Made by a program: the position numbers and the translations under genes
Assembly (NCBI GenBank): GCA_019137255.1
Contig: WPDH01000157.1
Coordinates: 1 to 64,000, forward strand
Length of the DNA stretch: 64,000 bases
Direction: 5' to 3'
Source: Corinectria fuckeliana
Lineage: Eukaryota > Ascomycota > Sordariomycetes > Hypocreales > Nectriaceae
Notes under the pieces: model-generated
What the model saw: the letters and a program-made list of their open reading frames with translations, nothing else
The model's database searches: none
Told to the model about the DNA's origin: nothing
Shown here: positions 25,793-33,997 of the stretch, piece after piece
How the letters are laid out: each line of letters starts with the position of its first letter
How positions within the stretch are numbered: the stretch's first letter is position 1

Positions 25793-25939
25793 CCTCGTCC
25801 CCGAGAGCTCAGTCTTGGTTCTCATCGGTCACGGAACCATGTTCATTCTGCCCTTTTTTTTTCCCTTGCGCCGGGCTTGGTTTTCTCTTCGGTGCTAGTT
25901 GCTCGGGTCTTGAATGCGTGCCGACTCGTTTCGAGATGA

Positions 25940-25951
25940 CCGAGACTACGG
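25940..25951. promoter_or_regulatory. CCG-N6-CGG candidate Zn2Cys6 site 4
   Basis: Reads CCGAGACTACGG, 159 bp after site 3 and 20 bp before the TATA-like run of the MFS gene. Confidence 0.45.
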
Positions 25952-25971
25952 ATGTGGTCCTGTGGCCTCGG

Positions 25972-25980
25972 TATATATAT
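25972..25980 (+). promoter_or_regulatory. TATA-like element of the MFS transporter gene
   Basis: TATATATAT within a GC-rich promoter, about 205 bp before the chosen ATG. The position is plausible for a fungal core promoter with a 5' leader. Confidence 0.45.
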
Positions 25981-26183
25981 CGGGCTACGCCAAGTATTGA
26001 TACCATGGCCGTCTTATAGTAGATAGCCCGCAACAAGTGTTCCATTTTATGAATGCCATTCTCTTTGCTTTCCACTTTAACTATCCCTTTAGTATCTCTT
26101 GCCCCGTCTACTTCTCGGATCTACCACTTTTCCTCAAGCCTAAAGGTAGACGCGCTCCTCCAGAGTCCGCGCACTCTCCCGCC

Positions 26184-28105
26184 ATGTCGTCTCTAGGAGA
26201 CAGCAAAGCCTCTGAGCGACATGTCCAAACTCCTCCACCGAACAAATCTGCCACCTCCCTATCATCAGCCGAGACACAACCCCCAGCCGAATCGCACAAG
26301 AGGTGGTCTTCGAGAACCAAGGAAAAGGCAACGCCAAAACCGAAGCAGACCCCCATCCTAGATCCATCCTCGCCCACCGAGCCCGACGCCGAGGACCCTG
26401 AGCCGCAACGGCCCGCCTTCGACAAGGAGGCCGAGGAGAACTACAAGCCCAAGACGCTCAAGTTCTGGCTCATCATCCTCTCCGCCTTCGTGTCCATGTT
26501 CATCGTGGCCCTCGACCGCACCATCCTCTCGACCGCCATCCCCGCCATCACCGACGACTTCAACAGCCTGGGCGACATTGGCTGGTACGGCTCGGCCTAC
26601 ATGCTCACCACCGCCGCGTTCCAGCTCATTTTCGGCCGCATCTACCGCTTCTACGACCTGCGCACGACCTTCCTCGCGTGTATTGTCCTCTTCGAGGTTG
26701 GCTCGGCCGTCTGCGGTGCCGCTCCCAGCTCAACGGCCTTCATCGTCGGTCGTTCTGTTGCCGGCATTGGTTCTGCGGGCATCATGACGGGCGCCATGAT
26801 GTCCGTCATCCCCTTGGTGCCTCTTCACAAGCGTCCCATGTTCCAATGTATGCACCCTCCTACTCCTCTGTCTTTCTGCATGTACACTGACACTTCTACA
26901 GCCATGTTTGGGATGGTGTTTGGCATTGCGTCCGTCTGTGGGCCCCTGATTGGTGGTGCTTTCACGGGACGGGTAACTTGGAGGTGGTGCTTCTACATGA
27001 ACCTCCCCATCGGTGCCGTCGCCTTCGTCTTCTTGTGCTTCTTCCTCGACTCGCCAAAGAAGCCTCAGGAGTCCATCCCCATCACCAAGCACATCATGCG
27101 GCTCGACCCTCTGGGCACCTTCTTCTTCGTCCCGTCCATGATCTGCCTCATCCTTGCTCTGCAGTGGGGAGGCTCATCATACCCCTGGAGCAACTGGCGC
27201 GTGATCCTCCTATTTGTCGTCTTCGGACTGACGGCCATTGCTTTTTGCACCGTCCAAGTCATGATGCCGGAGACAGCTACCGTTCCTCTTCGGATCATCA
27301 AGCAACGCACCATACTAGCGGGCACCTGGACTATGTTCTTCTTGGCCGGTGCAATGATGCTCTCTGTTTATTATGTACCACTGTGGTGTAAGTCTGCCCC
27401 TTCAAGTCAACCATCCAAGATCCTACTGACTCTTCTGCAGTCCAAGCTACCAAGGGCGTCGGCCCTGTCGAGTCTGGCATCTACACCATCCCGCTTGTCA
27501 CCAGCATGGTCGTCTCGGCTTTCATTTCCGCGGCCTTTACCCAGCGCATCGGCTACTACGTCCCGGCCATGCTTCTCTGCCCCTGCGTCATGGCCACCGG
27601 CGAGGGCCTCCTCAGCACCTTCACGCCCACCATCGGCTCCTCCCACTGGATCGCATACCAGTTCCTCGTCGGCTTCGGGCTAGGCCTGGGCATGCAGACC
27701 GTCGGTCTGGCAGTGCAGACGGTGCTGCCCAAGGAGGACGTGCCCACCGGGCTCGCCATCAACTTCTTCGCCCAGCAGCTCGGCGGTGCCATCTTTGTAT
27801 CCGCCGGCCAGACCATCCTCAGCAGCCTGCTCGTCAAGCGACTCTCGGGAGTTCCTGGGCTGGATCCGGAGGTCATTGTCAACACGGGTGCTACGGACTT
27901 GCACAAGGTCGTTCCAGACCAGTACATGGACAGGGTTGTGGATGCGTACAACTACGCAACCACCCGCATTTTCTTAGCCGCGGTGGCCCTTTCGTGTGCC
28001 CAGCTTGCATCCGCTCTGTTCGTGGAGTGGAAGAGCATCAAGAAGGGCAAGCAGGGGCCACCAGCTGCCAAATCCCAGGCCGAGCAAGCATCTGAAAAGG
28101 AGTAA
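26184..28105 (+). CDS. MFS transporter, DHA2 (14-TMS drug:H+ antiporter) type
   Basis: Three exons (26184-26847, 26902-27387, 27441-28105) give 604 residues. The start is the ATG in GCCATGTCG; an in-frame extension upstream from 26,037 is open but unconserved. A hydrophilic, Pro/Ser/Lys-rich N-terminal tail of about 90 residues precedes the first membrane helix. The first helix region holds the DHA motif LDRTILSTAIPAI, and the middle holds WRWCFYMNLPIGA, a signature of 14-TMS DHA2 pumps. The C-terminus is a short Lys/Gln-rich cytosolic tail. Members sit in the plasma membrane and export toxic compounds or metabolites by proton antiport; the substrate cannot be told from sequence. Intron 1 is 54 nt, stop-free and in frame, intron 2 is 53 nt. 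It is divergent from a Zn2Cys6 regulator, which suggests inducible efflux controlled by that protein. Confidence 0.92.
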
Positions 28106-28738
28106 TGGCTACAGAAGTGGACAGTATTATGTAATTTGGAGTTTCCGGAATAGATAGCTGCGTGATGCAAACCCCCTTCAGTCTTTTTAAAACGGATAGA
28201 ACCAATATCGACCCCTCATATATAATAGTTTGTTGTGTCCAATCGTACGTGATGATGTGCGAGAGATTCCAGCCCAGTCCAGATGGCGTTTATGTTCGGC
28301 CAAGATGTAAACTGTGCGCCCTACAGCACAACCATTCCCTTTGCTCTTCACCTGTGAGGTCTTTCCAACTATGAGTCGGGAGACCTGTACGGTTTCGCTG
28401 TCCCTGACCAACGGCAGCAGGGGTCTTCTGGCGGTGAACCATACGCACGGCCTTTATCAACTCAGGACATCTCGTTCCATGTGGAGGCAACAAACAGAAC
28501 TAATCGTCACAGTCTCAAGAAACACTGTTCTCGATGCTTTGTTGTCTCCCTTGGAAGAGTTGGTGGTCCGTGGTGACCACCAAGGGGTGTCGGACAAAGG
28601 ATCCGTGTAAGTCCACCACACTACGTTCTCGAGATCGCAGAGGGTTTCAATCTTCAGCTCGGGCATATATCTACGCCTCTCCAATCACTAAAACATCTTG
28701 ACCCAGACCCCCCCAAGTATACAGAAAAGCACCTGGAG
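28106..28738. other. Intergenic, with a strong hairpin
   Basis: Between the MFS gene and the small Cys-rich gene, both on the plus strand. It contains a perfect 9-bp stem with 6-nt loop (28,560-28,583; TTGGTGGTC / GACCACCAA). No other signal recognised. Confidence 0.45.
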
Positions 28739-29092
28739 ATGTGCAGCAAGCTCATCACCACCATGGCCTGCGGCCACAGCTTCACGAAGCACAGCCATCA
28801 ATGCAGCTCACCTTGTCGCACCACGAAAGTTCAGTACAAGTTCTTCAACGACACCTGCGCAAAATGCGACCCGGATATGCTGCGGCGGCGGGTGAATTGG
28901 GAGTATCAAACCTGTCACAGGGAGCTGTTGCGGCGGTACATGGCTGCCAAGGAGGCAGGCGATAAAAAGGAGATGGACCGGATAGAGGATATGACGAGGA
29001 AGAATACGAGCGTGACAAGGCAGAAGAACTTTGAGGTTGGACTGGTGAGACGAGATCCCGACGTCGTGTGGAAGGAGGAATCTGGGAACTAA
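28739..29092 (+). CDS. Small cysteine/histidine-rich protein, function unknown
   Basis: A single exon encodes 117 residues with no signal peptide or membrane segment. The N-terminal 45 residues contain Cys2, Cys11-Gly-His13, His18, His20, Cys22, Cys26 and a Cys40-x2-Cys43 pair, an arrangement that could bind one or two zinc ions. The rest is a charged, helical Arg/Lys/Glu-rich tail. Many filamentous fungi have short proteins of this layout (Met-Cys start, CGH, then spaced Cys pairs) with no known function; the resemblance is from general recall, not a search. I infer a real gene from the Cys spacing and the charged C-terminus, but expression evidence would be needed to be sure. Confidence 0.55.
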   Translation: MCSKLITTMACGHSFTKHSHQCSSPCRTTKVQYKFFNDTCAKCDPDMLRRRVNWEYQTCHRELLRRYMAAKEAGDKKEMDRIEDMTRKNTSVTRQKNFEVGLVRRDPDVVWKEESGN

Positions 29093-30806
29093 GTTGGAAA
29101 GTAACATTGATTACTACTAGTTTTTAATAAGTGAAAGCTGGGTGTCTCTCGAGCAATCCCGGCCATGTCCCAATCCCAGTGCAAAGTTGATCCCGTCTAC
29201 CGAACATGTTTCGTTCCCTCTATGAACCCCCCGACGCCAGCAATGAAAATCCCGATGCTCATTGAGCGGAAAACAGAAGCGCTAAATGCCGAACTATAAG
29301 AGGGTTTATCTGCTATGTTGCACCTCTGTATCTAAGAATCATCATTCTATGCAGTGTGCTCATAAACTTCCTCCGATGAAGGTGCGAGCATAACTAAATA
29401 TTCAATCTTTGCGACCGATCCGGGTCATTCCCAGTCTCGCAACTAGTCATTACAGTGACCTTGGCGATTGCGGTTGTGGTGATTTACAGCGAGCCGTCGT
29501 GCTGTCGTATTGGACATCCTTAAAGGTGGGCTTGAGAAGCTCAAGGTGAAGCGTCGGGTGGAGCGATGCATCGACAGGTCCGCCATAGCAATTCGATGTG
29601 GATGAAGTTGTCGATGCTATCGATGTCGCCTGTTTCGTCTTCTTGCTGGGGATAGGAGACGCACTGGCTATGCTGCTATCGCGGTGGCGTTTCCCACTGG
29701 AAGAGCCCATCTTGGAGGTGGCGACCCGGAAGTAGGACTCGGGTCAGTAAGCGTGAGAGTCCAAGAAAGGTGAAGTTGGTGGATGGCTTTCGGCGAGAAC
29801 TCGCTGAGCGGCAAGATGATTGACGTGTGCTGAGCGGGTTTCTCGTCTAAGAGATCTTGTTGGCCAAGAAGCCCTTCAGGTTGGCCTATGGAAGGAGACA
29901 GCTAGAGAGGGCGAAAGACGAGTTAACCATAGGCTCCTCTTCAGATGTTCGAGCCTACAAAAGACATGTAGAAAAGCGAAGAAGAAAACAGGACAGAACA
30001 GAGAATGCAGTTGGTGATAAATGAAACAGTGCTATTGACAGAGAAAGAGGGACAAAAATAGAGGCAGAAGCACAAGTAACAGATCAAAAAGATACCCTTG
30101 AGTTTGCGGTCTCCCAATGCCAACAAAGCACCGTGCTTGTGCTTACCTCTGCAGTTTGCAAGCCCGGCTCAGGCTAGATACGTGAACCAACTGTGACAAT
30201 GAAGCCAGGGACGAATAATGACTGTTTTTGTGCGATTGGTTCTGCAGCCATGGCGATATCCCGAAACAAAGCAAGCGAGTCCTTTGAAAGCTAGCCCCGG
30301 CCAAGGGGGGACGGATGGACAACTGCAACCGGAAAAGCCCCCCCGCGCTCAGGGAGGATGCAGTTGCAGTAGCACTGAGCGACGATGCGGGACAGACGGA
30401 GACAAAGGCAATCTCGCGATGATTGGCAATCGCGTCCTCGGAGACCAGCACAGCATCAGTTCATCTTCCCAGCTGCTGGAAATTTCTCCGCGGCTGCAAC
30501 TGGATCGTTGCCGCCGAGATGGCTCATCTGCGAGTGTCCGTATCAGGCAAAAGGCTTAGTCATCCGCGAATGCCTGAACCGACGTCAACTCAACATCCGT
30601 CATCCCCACAAAACACCCAGCGCGGGGCATCGTCACGGCTCGTTATCCACCACCAACACCTGAGCCCAGGGCGTGAGAGTATCTGGAATCCGACTTCTTC
30701 CACTGTGTTGTCCTCGATAACTCGAACAAGGCAGAGACACCAGATCGTCCGCCAACACCCTCCACCGCAGCAACCAGGGTCAACCTCCCTCCCCCTCGGT
30801 AGCACC
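29093..30806. other. Intergenic region with one weak small ORF
   Basis: 1.7 kb upstream of CSN6. Apart from the doubtful ORF at 29,450-29,710 nothing gene-like is visible. The frame upstream of the CSN6 ATG stays open for 128 codons but shows no conservation and was not included in CSN6. Confidence 0.4.
29450..29710 (-). CDS. Possible small hypothetical protein (weak)
   Basis: An 86-codon ORF with an ATG in a favourable context (AAGATGGGC). The product is Ser/Thr/Lys-rich with a basic KKTK patch and no recognised domain. It may be a real short nuclear-type protein, a first exon, or chance. No neighbouring exon with good splice signals was found. Confidence 0.22.
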   Translation of the reverse strand: MGSSSGKRHRDSSIASASPIPSKKTKQATSIASTTSSTSNCYGGPVDASLHPTLHLELLKPTFKDVQYDSTTARCKSPQPQSPRSL

Positions 30807-32099
30807 ATGGCCACCTCAACTCCCAACCCGCTCCTCTCTAGCCAAAAGAGCTCCGAGCTCCACGCTATCCTCCACCCTCTCGTCCTCCTCACCATCTCCG
30901 ACTACATCACGCGGCACACTCTCCGGCAGCAGCAGGGCCCCATCGTCGGCGCCTTGCTGGGCCAGCAGAATGGCCGCGAGATCACCATCGAGCATGCCTT
31001 TGAGGCGCACATGCGGCTTGCCCCCGAGGTTCAGGGAGGCTACCTTCTCGATGCCGAGAAGTTTGGCGCGCGCTTAGAGCAGAGTTAGTCGCCCGTGGTG
31101 CTCAACGGCATTGCCCCCTCCCCCTTCTAACACGTCGGGCTAGTGACCACGGTCCACAAGGACCGCCAACTCGACTTCGTCGGCTGGTACACGCTGCTGC
31201 CTTCCTCCGGCCCGACTCCCACGATCCTCCCCGTCCACAACCAGATCCTCGAGGGCTGGAACGAGTCCGCCGTGCTCCTCGGCTTCCACCCCGAGCAAGT
31301 CATCGACCACTCCGTCGGCGGCAGGCTCCCCCTCACCATCTTCGAGAGCAACTACGAAGTCGACGACGCCAAGGCCGAGAACGACGGCGAGGACAAGAAG
31401 ATGGACGATGGCGAGGCGCCCCTCAAGCTCAAGTTCAGAGAGCTCCCTTACTCCGTCGAGACGGACGAGACCGAGATGATCAGCATGAACTACGTCGCCG
31501 GCGCTGGCGGAAACGCTGCCGCCGTGGCGACCAAGGACGACAAGCCCTCCCGGTCCGTCGAGTCCAACGGCAAGGGCAAGCGTCGCCTAGTGGAGAGCGA
31601 AGAGGAGCAGCGAAGGGAGGCGGCCCAGGACGACGAGGCCCCCCTCACCGTCGCCGAGGACGAGATGATCGCCGCCCTCACCGCGAAAGCCAACGCCATC
31701 AAGATGCTCCACTCCCGAATCCGCGTCCTGACCACCTACCTCCAGCGTCTGCCTCCCTCGTACGTCAACGGCGAAAAGACGGCGTCCGAGTCCATGGACA
31801 CGGACTACGCGACCCCGTCCCAAACCGTCCTCCGCCAGATCCAGGCCCTCGTCAGCCGCCTTGACCTCGTCATCCCCTCCGACCGCCTCTCCTTCGAGAA
31901 GGAGATGCTGCACGAGGCCAACGACGTCAACCTCGTCGGCCTCCTGAACGGCATCATGCAGAGCGTCACCAAGGCCCGTGATGTGGGCAAGAAGTTCAAC
32001 GTTGTCGAGACGGCCAAGGCCAGCAGCCGCCGCGGCCAGGACTTCGTCCTCGACCCTGCTACGTTCAGTCTCCGTGGCCCTGGCGATCTTCTCATGTAA
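30807..32099 (+). CDS. CSN6: COP9 signalosome subunit 6
   Basis: Two exons (30807-31083 and 31144-32099) with a 60-nt intron (GTTAGT...TCTAAC...GGCTAG) give 410 residues. The start is CACCATGG at MATSTPNP. The N-terminal half is an MPN domain: it begins with SELHAILHPLVLLTISDY and includes GPIVGALLGQQNGREI and, across the splice, MTTVHKDRQLDFVGWYT. The JAMM metal-binding HxH motif is absent, as expected for the non-catalytic MPN subunits Csn6 and Rpn8. An acidic and Lys-rich insert (about 190-290) separates it from the helical C-terminal region that packs into the signalosome helical bundle. The complex removes Nedd8 from cullins; in Aspergillus it governs development, light response and secondary metabolism. 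Rpn8 is the main alternative, but the length and sequence favour Csn6. Confidence 0.92.
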
Positions 32100-32563
32100 C
32101 ATCATCGTCCGCTGGAGAAAAGGTGCAAGGCAGTTTCCTTGGGCCGCTACCATGGCTGTCGCCGTGGCTCCTACCGTAGCTACTGTGTATTTCTTGATTT
32201 AGCCCGGCGTTTAGGGTTGCGGTAGAACTTCATACGCATCGTAGAACATAATTCATGGCAAGGTGCACAATTTCAGTGTCGTTAAAAGCCGTGCTTGCAT
32301 TAGAATCGTGCCACTGTCTCGGTTTTCCAATATTTTGAACCCCCACAAGGAAAACACAACACCCCATCTCCCCATCCATGCCTTACTAAAAATCAAAAAC
32401 ATAAAAACCTCTATCCAATTGTTGTGCCCAAATTTCAAACACTTCTCATCTCATTTTCATGATCCAACCAAGTTTATAGCAGCTAAGCGCTGTCGCTGCT
32501 GGGATATCGTAAAGCGCCCAGTCTATCAGTCATAATGCGTTTCAGACACAACAGCGTGGCTCC
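32100..32563. other. Convergent intergenic region, no gene seen
   Basis: 464 bp between the stops of CSN6 and the dehydrogenase. A/T-rich parts around 32,340-32,480 fit 3' UTR sequence. No other feature seen. Confidence 0.5.
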
Positions 32564-33997
32564 TTAGGCCTCAATCACGACCTTGATGACTAGATTGCCG
32601 TCGTCGTCGCTGGTGCACGTCGCGAGCTCAAAGGCACCCCGCGCCTTATCGAGGCCCTTGAAGCGGTGTGTGACCATGCGGTCGAGCGAAGGCAGAGAGA
32701 AGCTGGGGCCGTTCCGGGCCTGCGAGCTAAGCAGTCGAATGCCTGTGGCGTAGGTGTTTGCGTAGCGGAAGATGCCCAGGATGTCAATCTCTCGCAGGTG
32801 AGCTGCGGACAGGGGGAGCGTCTGGATCGGAGTACCCATGCCGACCATGATGACCTTGCCTCCGGCCTTGGTAGCGTAGAGGCTCGTGTGCATGCAGGCC
32901 TCCTTGCCGGTGCACTCGAAGGTGACGTCGACCCCGTCCTCGTCCTCTTCTAGAACAAACCCGTCCGGGGTGGTTGAGACGGCAAGGATGTTCGCAGCCA
33001 GCATCTTGGCATTGTCGAATCTGCTGGCGGCAGAAAAGGTACTGGCAGGGGTCATCATGCCGGAGTCGGGGGTCGAGGCTCCAGAAGGGACGTTGGAAGG
33101 GGTGAGGTATGACACGGGGGTGACATATCCGTGGGTTGCAAAGCCGTTTTCGATGGCATAGTTCACGCGGCCAGCGTCGATGTCGGTGATGGTTACAGAG
33201 GTACAGCCGGATTGGCGGGCCATGGCAGCCGTGAGGAGGCCGACGGTGCCAGCTCCGATGACCAAGGCGGTGGATCCCGGCTCCGGTCTGGCACGGTTGA
33301 GGGCGTGAATGGCCACGGACAGGGGCTCGAGGAGGGAAGCGGCCTCGTACGAGACATTGTCGGGTAGCCTGGGGGGGCGGGTTGTTAGCGAATCATGCTC
33401 GTGATATTGCCAATCCGAGAAAGACTCACTTGTGGCACCACACGGCAGGGTGGTTAATTCGCTCTTGCAGCGTGCCCTGGTAATGAGGATAGCTTTTGGC
33501 ACTGCTCCTGAATCGCATCTTCTTGCAGAGGTTGTATCGGCCCTTGCGGCAGATGCCGCACTGCCCACAGGCAACGCCGACCTCGAGGGCGACTCGGTCA
33601 CCGATCTGGAAGCCGCTGACCCGGGGGCCAATGGCCACTACCTCGCCTGACGACTCGTGGCCCAGAGATAGCGGGTGACAGGCGCAGAGGTCGCCGTTGG
33701 CAAACTTCTTGTAGTAGGAGACGTCAGACCCACAGATGCCGGTGGCCTTGATGGCAATCTGCAGCTCGTCCGCCCCTGGTAGCTCGATGGTTCTCGTTTC
33801 CTAGCACGGGTGCGGTCAGGAACTGTTCCTTCGGGTAGGGCTGATGGCCACGAGAACTTGTGCAACGGGCGGGACGTGGAGCTCACCAATCGTAGATCCC
33901 GGGGACCATGCAAGACGGAAGCATTGATTGTCAACGGCTTCGAGCTGACGGCGGGTAGCTGCGCCGGCGCAAATTCCCCGGTAGCAGCTGGGGCCAT
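32564..33997 (-). CDS. Zinc-dependent sorbitol/xylitol-type dehydrogenase (MDR family)
   Basis: Three exons (33997-33887, 33800-33430, 33368-32564) give 428 residues. The N-terminal GroES-like part has Cys60 (in ATGICGSDV) and His85-Glu86 (in GHESSG) for catalytic zinc, and Cys115, Cys118, Cys121, Cys129 for structural zinc. The Rossmann domain has VIGAGTVG at about 197-204, and its second strand ends TDID, with the Asp expected for NAD preference. This matches medium-chain polyol dehydrogenases, which oxidise sorbitol or xylitol to the ketose in cytosolic sugar catabolism; the exact substrate cannot be set. A Ser/Thr/Pro-rich insertion of about 40 residues (about 242-279) sits after the nucleotide-binding motif, where typical members have none, explaining the length above the usual ~350-380. 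The introns are 86 and 61 nt. Confidence 0.88.

Larger units (their letters stand above)
24812..26183. promoter_or_regulatory. Divergent promoter between Zn2Cys6 factor and MFS transporter
   Basis: A 1.37-kb region with no credible gene. It contains four CCG-N6-CGG everted triplets (25,656; 25,718; 25,781; 25,940), a TATA-like run at 25,972-25,980, a (CTGGG)4 tandem at 25,061-25,080 and GA/CT-rich stretches around 25,490-25,520. The triplet sites cluster on the transporter side. Confidence 0.6.

Noticed and set aside
26037..26183. In-frame upstream extension of the MFS transporter
   Set aside because: It would add a hydrophobic segment not seen in DHA2 pumps; the ATG at 26,184 has the better context.
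30423..30806. In-frame 128-codon upstream extension of CSN6
   Set aside because: No family similarity, low complexity, and the ATG at 30,807 has a good context and matches the usual Csn6 start.
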